DNA from: Amyloporia xantha
Taxonomy: Eukaryota; Basidiomycota; Agaricomycetes; Polyporales; Adustoporiaceae
Length of the DNA: 64,000 nt
NCBI GenBank assembly: GCA_036971615.1
Contig: JAYKKR010000016.1
Location: forward strand, 682,001 to 746,000
Direction: 5' to 3'
The notes under the pieces were generated by a model. That model saw only the letters and a list, made by a program, of their open reading frames with translations, made no database searches and was not told where the DNA came from. A program made the position numbers and the translations under genes. Position 1 is the first letter of the stretch. Each line of letters begins with the position of its first letter. Shown one piece after another: positions 45,754 to 57,212 of the stretch.

Positions 45754-46943
45754 CTACTGCTGCTGGCGTTCGAGCATGGCAAACCGGTCGTGCTCCTCGA
45801 TATCGCTGATCCACGGGAGGGCAGGAGAAGCACGGATGAGTTCCGTGACCAATCAGAACATGTGAGACAGCAGCCACTCACACGGCCTCCCACGGGTAAT
45901 CCAGCCTATCACAGCCCGCACATTCAGTCAACCTGCACGGGAACACCACCCAAAACTAATCCGCTGCTCACCATACGTCCTCAACATGTGCGCCGACGTA
46001 GTAACTGCGGCGCCAGGGCAGTGCTTCAGTTCTAGTGACCGGCTTTATCAGAAAGTGATAACGCAGCATCTTACGGTATGTCCGGCGGAAGCTCCGCCAG
46101 TTTTGGCTTCAGTTTGTTGTGCACGACGAACACGGCAAACTTTGTCCTCTTGGCCTCGCGTTCGGACTCGGGGAGTGCCAACAATTCCTGCTCGATGTCC
46201 TTCTGCAGCTCGGCGACAGCGTAGCTGGAGCGTGCGGGTGTGAGCATGGCAGACAGTGAGCGCAGTAGCGGCGCGACGGCCGGCGCAGGCTTACCCGAGC
46301 GTCTTGCGTGAATCGTCGACCTCGTCCTACTTGTCTCAGTTACGAACCCGTCATAAGATCAGCGGACGCGGAAACGAAGACGCACCACGATCAGAGCCCT
46401 TCTGCCCAGAAGAATCTTCCCAGACTCGGGACCTCTGCAATACACACGGTGTTATTGGGTCGCGTTTAAGGAGCCTGGTAAAGGCAGGCACCCGTCGCGC
46501 ACTTACAGCCACTGCGTGCGCACGACCTCTTTACCGATCTGCTCGGCTGTCGTCCCGGGGAGTGATTCGTACAGGGACAGACCGATAGCGTGGATGGGTA
46601 TATTCCGCTTTGTCGTGTGGTCCTTGAGGAATGTGCGCTGCAGGATAATCAGTCAGACAGTCACGGTGCATGAGATAGAACACGAACCATAACGCGTGCG
46701 GGGAAAAACCCTCTGGAGAGAAGGTTCATGTAAGACACCGAGGTGTGATCTGAAAGGATACTTGCCCTCCACCTGCGTGCAAGCCGAACAATCAATAATG
46801 AGACGACCTGCATAGACCAACATATAAGACGCGCCGATAGCTATGAGCATGTCTGGCTTGAACTCTGCGATCTTCTCTGCTGCGGCACGGATGAGATTGT
46901 GGATGTCATTGTAGGTCATATGCAAGTGCTTGGGTTCCGCCAT
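45754..46943 (-). CDS. Purine phosphoribosyltransferase (Hpt1/Xpt1 type)
   Basis: From ATG 46943 to TAG 45754, with about eight exons. In order: MTYNDIHNLIRAAAEKIAEF, KPDMLIAIG, FFPARVMRTFLKD, IHAIGLSLYESLPG, AEQIGKEVVRTQWLG, LIVDEVDDSRKTL (the PRPP-binding motif), YAVAELQKDIEQEL, TKFAVFVVHNKLKPK, YYVGAHVEDVWLDYPWEAVD and EEHDRFAML. This matches yeast hypoxanthine-guanine and xanthine phosphoribosyltransferases, which salvage purine bases with PRPP. The junction after IAIG is unclear: a plain GT..AG pair gives IGAGFFP, whereas a 7-nt exon flanked by GC donors would restore the usual IGGGGFFP. Base specificity cannot be set from sequence alone. Confidence 0.87.
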
Positions 46944-47201
46944 CGTGTCCTGCGAGCGACGTGAACGGAGGAGAGAGCAAAAGCAAAGTTTTCTTTCCCT
47001 CGACGTCTCGACTGTGCATCAAACGTTCATAGCACAAAAATTATCTTATCTCTTACGATCGCCCGCTTAGATCACGCAGGCAGGGACCAACGACTCTGTC
47101 CCTGGGGACTCACTAGCACTGCTCAGTGTCCACCGTCTTCACCTCGCAAAAGCACAGACCAGCTCTCCCCATTCTTTGAGCTATCAAACGGGCAGTGAAC
47201 A
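46944..47201. promoter_or_regulatory. Shared divergent promoter, phosphoribosyltransferase / RPC4
   Basis: 258 bp between the ATG at 46943 (minus) and the ATG at 47202 (plus). No separate gene; presumed promoters of both. Confidence 0.5.
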
Positions 47202-48881
47202 ATGTCCGAGCAGCCTGGAGCCCCAGGCCCGTCGGGCTCAGCACCAGCACCAAAAGCCATCGCGAGCCTCGCAAAGAAACAGAGCGACGTGACTCGGCTC
47301 GGTACCCAAAAGCTCAAGTTCGTGCCCACCCTCCCAGCCAGGAGGAAGAAGGAGTGAGTACGTCACGTCCCTCCTCTCTCGTGCACAGCGAATTTAACAC
47401 TCCCATCACGCAGAGAAGTGAAGCAAGTACGTGCCCCATGACTCCAACCTCGTCTCAGTGAACCACGTCCCTAACCGTGTGCCACAGGAAGAGCAGGCAC
47501 CCGCTGCAGCCCCTTCAGATCGCGGTAGAGGCCGCGGACATGACCGTGGTCGTGGGGACCGCGGACGCGGACGAGGACGCGGCGGCGAAGGCAGAGGCGC
47601 CGCACCCCGTCCCCCCGCCGTGGAAATGACCGCGTCCGGGCCCTTCGCCATGGGCCCAGCCCTTGCCGGCACCTCCGCGCGGCGCACCGCCCCGCGTTCC
47701 AACTTCGCGCCCATCGTCCCGCAGGGCCCCTCCGGGTCCGCGCACCTCGGCGCGGGCCTCACGCAGACGACTGCGCCGTCGCTTAAAGCGGGAGAAGGGC
47801 GCAGAGCGGGGTGCGCTTGTCGAGGACGACGTCGAGGCGTACTCGGACCCGGACGAGGGCGTGGAGATCGTGGATATGGACCATATAAGGCAGATGGACT
47901 GGATGGCGCCGGAGAGTCTTGGGAAGGAGAAGGTGAGGCAGAAGAAGAAGGGTGAGAAGGTGAAGAAGGAGGATCCGGAAAAGCCGGAGGACAAGAAAGG
48001 AAAAGGTGTGCGAGTCCGCTGCTTTCACCACTGTAATTCTGTTTTGTTTCCTGACTGGGGTGATGCAGGTATCGCGAAATCTGAGCCGATGGATGTAGAC
48101 GAGACGCCAGAGCCTCAGGAGGAGGTTAATCTCGCGAATGCGGTAGACCTCAGCGATAGTGAAGAGGAAGAAGAACTCGAAGATATCATTGACGACTTCG
48201 CCCTGGCGAACGACATGGAGGAGGTCAGCCCTGCTACGATGCGATATATATTTTGCGCCGAACAGTTGACCGCCCATGCAGGATTCGAATATTCGACAAG
48301 AACGCCTATATTTCTTCCAGTTCCCCAACCCATTCCCGACGTTCGTATCAAACGCGCCTATCCCTGAACCGGCCCTGGACTCAGTTCCAGACGCAGAAAA
48401 GACAGAAGAGGGTAGTAAAAAGGTAACATTCGCGCAAGACACGAAGCCACCCGCTCCCGGTGCACCTGTATCTGCACCCAGCACACCGGCCCCACAGGCC
48501 AAACCTGAAAAAGCCGAGAAAGAGGACCCCAAAGTAGACGGGGTAGTCGGACAACTGGAAATTTACGAGAGCGGCACCGTCAAGATGCGCCTAGGAAACG
48601 GGATCCTCATGGACGTTAGTACTTCACAGTCGTCGATTTCTACTCTGGGCTCATTGGTCACACATCATATACGAAAGGTCACCGCTGCGACACAGCCTTC
48701 ATTTTTACAGCAAGCCGTCTACATTGACCCCGACAATAAGCGTCTCTGTGTCCTAGGGGAGGTCAATAGACGGTTCGTCGTCTCTCCTGACATTGAAACC
48801 CTACTGGCCAGCATGGAGCTAGCCGAAAAGTCTGACCCAATAGAATTTGGCGACGGTCTCATTACGATGGATACGAGCTGA
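47202..48881 (+). CDS. RPC53: RNA polymerase III subunit RPC4 (RPC53)
   Basis: Starts at ATG 47202 (MSEQPGAPGPSGSAPAPKAI), in a frame different from the longest local ORF, followed by TRLGTQKLKFVPTLPARRKK. A short second exon (EVKQ) leads to an RGG-like Arg/Gly repeat region, acidic segments and the C-terminal Rpc4 domain: LYFFQFPNPFPTF, VDGVVGQLEIYESGTVKMRL, GNGILMDVSTSQSS, QQAVYIDPDNKRLCVLGEVN, RRFVVSPDIETLL. RPC4 pairs with RPC5 (Rpc37) on Pol III and acts in initiation and termination of tRNA and 5S rRNA transcription. Arg/Gly and acidic stretches are expected for this fast-evolving N-terminus. Several introns were placed from motif continuity; exact ends in 48.0-48.4 kb are approximate. 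Confidence 0.9.
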
Positions 48882-49088
48882 CCGCGGCGATTTGTGACGG
48901 TCGTACTATTTCCAGTAATTCATCCCGCGAAATATGTGCTGTTGCTGTTGCCATGCCGTGGCTTGTCCTGTTGCACCTTATCCTATATTATATCGAGACA
49001 TCAATACGGAATGCTACATGAGAAAAATGTGTTCTACGCTATAAGTATATGGGAACTATCAAGTATGCACATAAGAGACAATGTCAGG
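48882..49088. other. Convergent intergenic region
   Basis: About 200 bp between converging 3' ends of RPC4 and symplekin; no frame supported. Confidence 0.5.
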
Positions 49089-52000
49089 TCATGAAACCGT
49101 GGAACTCGGGGCCGCCACGGGTAACTGCAGGTCGTGCGCGGGCGCAGTATTACTACTGTCGTCTTCCCCGAATATGTCCAAGAAGCCAGCGACGCGAGCC
49201 TTGTTTCCCGCCTTCTTCAGTACATACTCCCGCAAACCCGGCCTTGAGACTCGGCTGCTTATCCACGAGCTCACGCAGCTGGTCTTTCGGTAACTGCAGG
49301 AGAGCTCCAAAACTCGCAGGCGCGATTAACTTGGCGCAGCGAATGAAACCCTCCCAAAGTGGAGGGTTTGTCCATATTTTCTTGGTGATGAGTCGGGACA
49401 GCAGGGTTGTGGAGACGAAACCCACGAGCGATCGATATGTTGTGACTGCTTGGATCACCTGCATGATGTGTCATAAGCGTACATTATCAGATATTAAGGC
49501 ACAACATCGTCTGCTTACCGTTCTAAGGAACAAGGTCGGGAGCACGGGCTCGTCGACAAGCTGATTCATGACTACGGCTAATATCTCGGAGCGGAAGATA
49601 TCGGTCATGGAGAAGCATATACCAATCGCTGCGCAAAATCAGCATGTAATAAAAATTATAGCGGGTAGATGATTTACCTTCAATAGCACTCTTGAGGCCA
49701 ATCTCCTTCTCAGACTCGTGCAACAAGACCATCAGTTCGGCAGGGGTCAGCAGCTCACTTTGCCGCACCCGTGGCAGGTTCGAAGTGACGCTACCGAATG
49801 TTTGCGGGGGCGTCGTAACAATTGAACTGAAAACGGATCGAACCAAATTCTTCGGCTCAGATTGTCCGTTAAGAATAGAGACGATGCGAGGAAGGTGCCG
49901 CAGGATGTCCGCCTGACGTGTCCAAAAATAAGCCAATCAAGCCAGTCAGGATGAGCTCAATGCAAACCTTGTCCATCTCCGCAATAATAGGAATGAGGAA
50001 TCGGGCATCGAGGTCCCGCTCATTAATAAGTGATTTTACCAGAGTCACTAACTGTGCGCTAGGGCGCCCGTTCTCGGTGAAAATAGACAAGACCCGCAGA
50101 GCAAGCGTTTCGGCCCCTGGAGGGAAGGTCCGTAGCAACGTCAACAGTCTGCCATGGCTTGAGCCCAACGCGCGCATGAGCGGCGTGATCAGGTGTTGAA
50201 TGGTTTCTTGAACCGTCTCTTCCATGCCGCCATATGCTGCGAAGATCCTGAAACAGCACCGTCAGCCCAATTCGCGCCGGAATATGCAAATACGCACTCG
50301 TCTAAAAATTCTGGAACCTTCGTCGACAATGCGAAGAGCAGCTCCAGATGTTGCAATATTTGGGCATTGTTCGCTGGAAGCTCCAACTGTTCCGGTAAGT
50401 ACGGTGTCTGAATGATGTCCTCTTGTGGAAGTTGACCGTCTTCCATATTTTCGTCGTGATCACCGTTCATCCCGACATCTTCCGATTTGTCTGGCCTCGG
50501 CCGAGATTGAAGGCGGCGAAGCAGTTGCAGCGCAAAATCGCGGATCATGTTGTCCATGGGCTGAACATCTGGTATCCATCGTTTTACCGTGTTGATCGCT
50601 GCACCGCGAGTTACTTTGTCTGTGAATGTTATGTGAGCCCGGTAGCATCTTATTACCGATGCCGATGAGAACTGACCAGGATGCGTTGTAAGCTCAAGAA
50701 GCATGTTCATGGCTTCTGCACGTAATGATGGCCGTTGGGACACGAACTCTCGAAGCGCAGCAAAACCCATCTGCCGTCTGATCCTGGAGTTCAGAGCGGC
50801 GGTGACAGTCGGTCAAAGTGTTAAGACGTACCGCTCTGGCTCAACACACGATTCACGTAGTAAATTTAGCACGTCTGGAGGAACGTGGGGCAAGTCAAGT
50901 AGAAAGCGCGAGAACGTCCGGTCCTTCCCGTCGAGATGTGTCTGGTAGACAGCGACAATTTGATTCAGCCATGTCTCGTAATTTGGTGCCTGTGGAAGGG
51001 CATCTAAATCAGCAACGGTGGTATGACAATAATAAAGATCAAATACCCAGTTTCGGTCTCGTAATGACTGTATCTGGTCGTTATACCATTCTTCGTTCAT
51101 CCACGTCGTCGCTAAACGTATTCTGAACAGACTGCATTCAGCATGCATTTGGCGAAGTACAGAACAATCAACATACCTGCCGGAAAAGTCTGCCATTATA
51201 TAGTCGCACAACGTCTGCCGCAGCCTATCCTGGTGGGCATACAAGTCGGAGACCACCTCCATGCGGTCCTCCGGCTTCGCCTCCTCCGCAAGCTCGCTTG
51301 GAGCGGGGTCTGTGACGCGAGTCACCATCCGGACAATGAGCATCATCCACATATCTGCGCCAGACATCCCCGGAGCCTCCAGCGATGTCTCGTGTGACAT
51401 GTCTGGCAGGGCGAGATCTTTCGCGCCGTTCCATACCCTTGAAAGCGAACCGCGAATGATCGAGTTCCGCTCGTCGGGAGAAAGGTCTTTTGGTGGGGGC
51501 AATTTGAACTCCGTAAGCTGCAGCTCGGGTGCTAGGTCCATCTCGTGGTCCAGAGCCGCTTCATGATCTGGCACAGCTCCATGTCCACCAGACAGCTATG
51601 GAAGTTTGTGTCAACATAAGCTCGAGAGTTTCTTTTATCAAGATTGAAAAATTCTACCTCGAGATTGAGTTTGTCTGGCTCATATTCAATCTCTTCCTCA
51701 TCGATGTCCATCTTGAGCGGATCGACGGGCTCCTCTTTGACAGCTGCAGGGAGAACCGCGGAAGGTGGGGGTGGCGTTGCTGGTCTTGAAGGTTGCATCT
51801 CTGGCTGGGGTTGTAGTTGTGACAGAGCGGCTGGAGCAGTAGGAGGGGCGGACGAGGCGGCGACAGCTGTAGGGGGTGTCACGGAGGATGTGGATGCATC
51901 TCCATTGGCCCTGCTATGCCGGTGGGCCTGTACGAGCCCCATCAAAGACGCTTCTGAAAACACCTGAATATTGGCTACGATGAGATCTGTCACCAGTGCA

Positions 52001-53397
52001 GAGGGAAGGGTGGTGAAGTCAAAGCCTGCTAGTCCCGCAGCGACGGATGGCATGGCGGCAGCAGCAGCTTCGTGTTCCAATTTTGGTCGTTTGGAGTCGG
52101 GCCCATCCTGTGCGGGGGTACCAGAAGGCGAACGTTTTCGGGAGGCTTCAGCAGCTGCAGCTGCTTTCCGCTGCTTTTCTGCGGCTGCCGCAGCGTCCAT
52201 GCGGGCCCCTTGCGTGGCAAGAGCGGCATGTATTTGAGAGGCAAATGGGGCACCCTGCGCACTACTGCTGAACATGAACAAGAGCCTGAAGTGCAGATGC
52301 TCCAACACTTACCGTGAAATATGGAAGAGCAAGATTCGGACCGCTTTCTCAACACTCTTTATACTCGACGCGGGCAAGCCTTCAAGCTTCGCTGGGGTCC
52401 ATTGTGCTAGGGTCGAGACGACAACCTCCACCAGAGCCGGTCGGAGCTTGATCAACGTCGCCCAGCTATTCAAGACAGCGGACAATATGTCGGGATTGCT
52501 GAATGACATTTTAATAAGACAATCGACTTCGCGTGAGAAAGGGTATCCTTACTTGCTGGTGTATAGAATGGTGATCACACCTTCCAAGAGCTTCAGTCCC
52601 TCAGCTTCGAGTGCTGCTACAGAGATGAATGGATGGTCAGTCGGACACATTGAAAGGTTGGGGTCATTCTTGTTTTGTAGCTACGCATGGAAGGATTAAA
52701 GAATGTCATTGTCAAAAGGCAACATAACACGCTTACCCTGGGGTCGCTTATACCGCGCGTCTGCACCAGAATCAACCTCTGCATGTATTTGACGGCCGCG
52801 AGCTTTACACCAATACTGGCGCGGGGTGACCAGACAAACTCGAGGATCCGTGTCTTCGCTTGCGACAGGATGTCCCACTGCTGGCGTTGGGTCCTGGACG
52901 TACATCTGTGTCGATACGGGTAAGTCACAGCTTGGCGGCAGAACTCAAGCGGGATGTGCATACAGCATACGGAAGAGTAAGGCATGGACAGCAGCGAAGC
53001 ATTGAACAGTCACTTTGACGGTCAGTGGGTTGGGGTCGTTGAGCAAGCCGGCCAATGTTTCCAGGGACTGCGATGCGACTACAATTTCAAGACACAGATC
53101 AACAAAGAACTTCACGAGCTTAGGAGACTGACACGCACGCTGAGTGCGCGCCTCTATGGACAGACTGGAGCGACATATAGCATAATGTAGGAGGTCAATG
53201 ACCCAACGCTTCAAGAGCGAGTCTCCTGCTCCGGATACGGTTTTGACCAAAGTGGTACAGAGAATTGGGATAGGGCCGGGATGAGCCTCAAGGGATTCAC
53301 GTAACGTTGCCAGTAAGTCAGCCTGTTCCTTTGAATCGGGCGGAACAGCCAAAGCTGCGGCAAGAGCTTGCAGAGGGTCTACGGGAACACTGGCCAT
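49089..53397 (-). CDS. PTA1: Symplekin/Pta1-like 3'-end processing scaffold, apparent frame break near C-terminus
   Basis: Long multi-exon gene from ATG 53397 (MASVPVDPLQALAAAL). The N-terminal HEAT-like region includes TLVKTVSGAGDSLLKRWVID, LETLAGLLNDPNPLTVKVTV and QCFAAVHALLFRML. A middle part has KRPKLEHEAAAA and acidic segments; the C-terminal symplekin domain has FRSEILAVVMNQLVDEPVLP, FLRTVIQAVTTYRSLVGFVS, LSRLITKKIWTNPPLWEGFI, APASFGALLQLPKDQLRELV. Symplekin/Pta1 scaffolds the cleavage and polyadenylation machinery. After DKQPSLKAG the frame must shift by one base to read GLREYVLKKAGNKARVAGFL and FDIFGE-like sequence to the stop at 49089; the run GGGTTTGCGG (minus strand, near 49.24 kb) has one T too many. 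Without correction the protein ends at 49153 with an unrelated tail. Exon ends are approximate. Confidence 0.87.
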
Positions 53398-53533
53398 TCT
53401 GCACGATGCGCTCACTGCTGAACCCGCGTCCGCTGCTGGGACAAGCCGCCGCCTCAGCCAGACTGATCACGGACAGAACAGGTCAACGCCTCTGGCGCCG
53501 GTCGGAGTTCCAATCTCCCACTTGCGTCCTGCG
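53398..53533. promoter_or_regulatory. Compact bidirectional promoter, symplekin / V-ATPase G
   Basis: Only 136 bp separate the two divergent start codons (53397 minus, 53534 plus). Confidence 0.6.
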
Positions 53534-54063
53534 ATGGTCAGTCCCTTTACACCCTGTCCCTGCCCGCTTGTGCACTGAGAAACTCCTCGCCAGGCTGCAC
53601 AGCAATCACAGAACATACAGACCCTGCTCGAGGCAGAGAAGGAGGCCGCAAAAGTTGTCCAGCAGGCGCGCCAATGTCCGTCAGGGCCTCGTCTTTCTAC
53701 CGCAGTGGCTGATCCACCCCGGACTTAGATCGCGTGCAGAAACTCAAGGATGCGCGTTCCCAGGCCACAAAGGAGATAGAGGCCTACAAGCAGTCCAAGG
53801 ACGCCGAATTCAAGGCGTTCGAGGCGTCGGTACGTCATCATGCGTATCCGCACGAAGCCTGCAACTGACTGGCACGAACCACCCCTCAGCATACAGGCGC
53901 CACGCAGTCCGTGCAGGCTGCGATAGACCAGGAGACTAAGGTCAAGCTGCAGGAAATTAGTGACGAGTACTACAAGAACAAGGACCAGGTGGTCCGCAAG
54001 CTCCTTGACCGCGTAGTCCTAGTCACCCCAGAGCTGCACCGTAACCTGAAGAAGCAGGCATAA
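53534..54063 (+). CDS. VMA10: V-type ATPase subunit G
   Basis: Exons 53534-53536, 53594-53675, 53729-53829 and 53890-54063 give 119 residues, the family's usual length. The first coding exon is the ATG alone, followed at once by a 57-nt intron; the join reads M-AAQQSQNIQTLLEAEKEA, the canonical subunit G start. Then KVVQQARQYRVQKLKDARSQ, ATKEIEAYKQSKDAEFKAFE, and the C-terminal half ending VTPELHRNLKKQA. Subunit G is a peripheral-stalk helix that pairs with subunit E and links V1 to Vo in the proton pump of vacuoles and Golgi. No other ATG gives the conserved N-terminus. Confidence 0.95.
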
Positions 54064-54261
54064 ACGGCCACCTGCCTGTATCATGCAGCATGTCTCCTTG
54101 CCTTCAATGATAATTCATACACTGTAATAACCCATGATACGATAACCCATCAAGACTAATACAAAGCAGTAGTAGAAAGCGTCCTCCCCAAGAAGCCCAC
54201 TAGAGTCGTTCGTATAATATAGCACTACTGTCGTTACATCTACTTTCCTCCCCACTACGAA
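54064..54261. other. Convergent intergenic region
   Basis: About 200 bp between two converging stop codons; nothing recognised. Confidence 0.5.
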
Positions 54262-57212
54262 TCAGCTATTATTATTCCCTAACCACTCTCGCCCTAACGG
54301 CATCGCCGACCCATTTTCTCTCGACGGCTGCATAGGCGAATTAAGCAACGACACCATGGATCTCCGCTCGTCTTCTCTCGCCGGCTGCGGCGGGGATATC
54401 AACAGCGAATTCGCAAACACTTCTGATGGGATTTTGTACTGCGCCGCCTCGAGAAGGCCGCTCGCCTTCAGGGAGGGCAGGTTCGTGGCAGATTCGCGGG
54501 TGTTCCGCAGGAGCGGAGCCTGAACGACCTGCTCGGCCTCAGAAATCACAACCGCTCGCTGATACTGTCCCTTTGCTGGGATGTCGAACCGCTGAGCTGT
54601 CCTTGTATCTCCGTGAAACTGCCCACCCAGATCCCCGGGCTGCCTGTCTATCGAGCTGCCCGAGCCTACTGACGCGGTCGGCGATACCACTGTGTTGGTA
54701 TCCCGGTGCTGAGGACTTACGATTTTGGGGGAGTTGGCTGCCTGGGCCCGCTCCAGCGCTTGGGCCTGCCGCCACTGGTGGGCGACGACGGTGACGCGGA
54801 ATCCCCAGACCTTCTCAAAGTCACGGTCCCATATATGCAGTTGTGGGTCGTCTGGATGATACTTGCTATATGACTGCACGAGGGCCGTGGTGTCAGCACA
54901 GGACACAAAGAGGATGCGGTCTACACGATACGAACCCAGAGGACGCACGCCGCTGACAGATATGCCGCTCGTAAGCATCATCAGCCGTCGCAATGTATTT
55001 ATATACCACGCACAGAGAATGGTATTCTTGGCCCGAGTCCCAGTCGCGTCGAAAATCATCCCGAGTCGCTTGCGTATCCACGGGATCGGTTCGCCTAATC
55101 GGCCTTCTCCCTGCTCGATAAGCTCGCAACGTAAATCGCTGATTTTACGGCTAGGCGAATTACCTCTGCAAGTGCTAAGCAAGAACATGGGTATAGGGCG
55201 TGCATGAAGCAATAACACCACGCTCCCGTATTGGAGCTGGTCTCAAACATGGCCAGCTGCTTGTCTAAGTTTTCTTCAGAAAAGCGCAGGTGCCCCGAAA
55301 GAGATGCATCCCAATCCTTGTTAATCATACATCAGCTTTGACCGTGCGATCGAACGGACGGAACGTACCTCCAACGCCTTTCTGCACTCTCGTAGGCTCG
55401 CAACGCGGGCAGGGCCGTCGCTCGTAGCTACAGACCGTCGAAAAAATCTCCTAGTCAGCCCGAACCGTGTTTACACCGCTGAATAATGTCCACATACCTA
55501 CTACAGCCTGCACGGTCGAATAAAGCGACAAAATACGGCAGACATGGCCAAATTGCGATGCATACCGGGTCCGGGGGCAGGCACATGTATGTACTCCGAA
55601 GCTAAAAAATCAGCCCACCGCACGAGCATTGCGCATCGCGCAAAAGAGGGAAAACGGAACGCTTACTTGCCGAGTTCCAGTGCACCGCGAGATCGAACGT
55701 CGTCTCGTCGATCGGCAGGCGCACCGTCGCCATCATCTCGAGGCACCGCGGCCGCAGCGGCCGGTATGTGTAGATCGCGTTGATCCAGCCCATGCACTGT
55801 ATGAGCCAGAAGCACCGCCGCGCGCACTCGCGCTCGATGTACCGGTCGAGCGAGTTCGGTGGCGAGCTTGACGGTGACGCCGGCGGTTGCGCCTGCGCGT
55901 CCGGCACGTGGACTTCCAGACTCTCCTCCAAGAGCCGTAGCGCGAGGTCTGGCGATGCAGGAAAAGAAAGTAAGAAATTCGACAAACAGCTGCGCGTTAT
56001 CGCGCTATCGGACGGATCATGTGGAGATGGATCGCAGGGACCTACCGAAATATTTGTAATGCTTCGTCCACGAGTGGCTTGCGGCGACTTCGTGCATCTC
56101 CATCAGGCAGAGTGCCTGGGCTGTCGCGAGGCTGGGCTCGCTCAGGAGGCGGCCAGCGTTATCAAACATGATCGATACGGCCTCTTCATAGAACGGGACG
56201 CCCGCCAGGCGCGAGTGCGACGCCGTGGACGAGACAGATTTAGATAAGGGCGCCGCGACCGCACAGACGACAAGGACGAGGTACTCGGGCACGCGGTTGT
56301 GACTTAGCTCCGCTGAAAATGACGGTTTGTGTAATATCAACCGGTGCGGGTTGCAGTGCGCAAAGAATACTACAGCAGTACCAAAGGGTCTGAGCAGCCC
56401 GCTAGATCAGTACACGGTCACTCACAGTTTACGAGTTCATGCGTTATGTCGCGATCCAGCAACTTAGATTGCGGCTGTTGAACCTGCTCCAAGGGTGGAG
56501 AATGTTGCGACGATCCGAGCTCAGACCTATTCCGCTTCGTCGCAGCGACATGGTCGCTGATGACCTGCTGCGGCATCGGAGGAGACGGGTCGCCCTGCCT
56601 TGCGACGTTGTCATTTTGTGGAACATCCTAAGGTGCGTGTCATTAGCATCACAAGAAGCGCAGAAAGAGCCGGGACGAGTACCGATGGAGGTCCAAGGAC
56701 TCTGTCTTGGTTAGTATTGCGTGGCGCAGGGACCGGACGCCCAGAGGAGTCCGTATAAGTGCAGTTCTTCGAGGCGAAATAACTTGAAAGGCGCGGAAGA
56801 GGTCAGTTCGAGCGCCATCCACGCTGTTCCGCGAAATTCACATACCAATTACTACATGGGGCTGGAGTGGCGCGCGGATTGGTAAACGCTGCACACGCTG
56901 CACGAGTGGGGCTGACAAACTCACCTGTACCATCACATCTCCTCTTGCTTTTGTGGCAGGCATCGCAGGCCTATGGAATAATATGTGTTTCATGCGGACT
57001 CAAGAAAGAAAACCCAGTCATACCTTGCTGAGACGTTTCCGCTTCGTGCTCTTCACAAAAGCGACGGTGGATCGGTCCTGCGGTACGTCATCAGAAGATG
57101 CGAAGACAGGCGAACGCGAGTGGGCTAGCTGCGCGTCGGACGTGCTCCCAAGGGTGGAGTCTGGGTCTATGGACACAAGAGAGACTTGGCTGGGATGGGA
57201 GCGCAAGGCCAT
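54262..57212 (-). CDS. Zn2Cys6 fungal transcription factor
   Basis: From ATG 57212 (MALRSHPSQVSLVS) to TGA 54262, with many introns. Exon 1 (57212-57024) ends in the basic stretch KSTKRKRLSK; the next three short exons assemble ACDACHKSKRRCDGTAPCSN followed by CYFASKNC, a complete CX2CX6CX5CX2CX6C zinc cluster spread over three exons. Downstream are fungal_trans domain pieces: KPSFSAELSHNRVPEYLVLV, EEAVSIMFDNAGRLLSEPSL, YIERECARRCFWLIQCMGWI, RPRCLEMMATVRLPIDETTF. The C-terminal 200 residues are Ser/Pro/Gln-rich. This is a nuclear, DNA-binding regulator of the Gal4 superfamily; the regulated pathway is not evident and no metabolic cluster surrounds it. Internal exon ends are approximate. Confidence 0.85.

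Noticed and set aside
47195..47461. ORF starting at 47195 upstream of RPC4
   Set aside because: It overlaps the true RPC4 first exon in another frame; the RPC4 start at 47202 gives the family motif.
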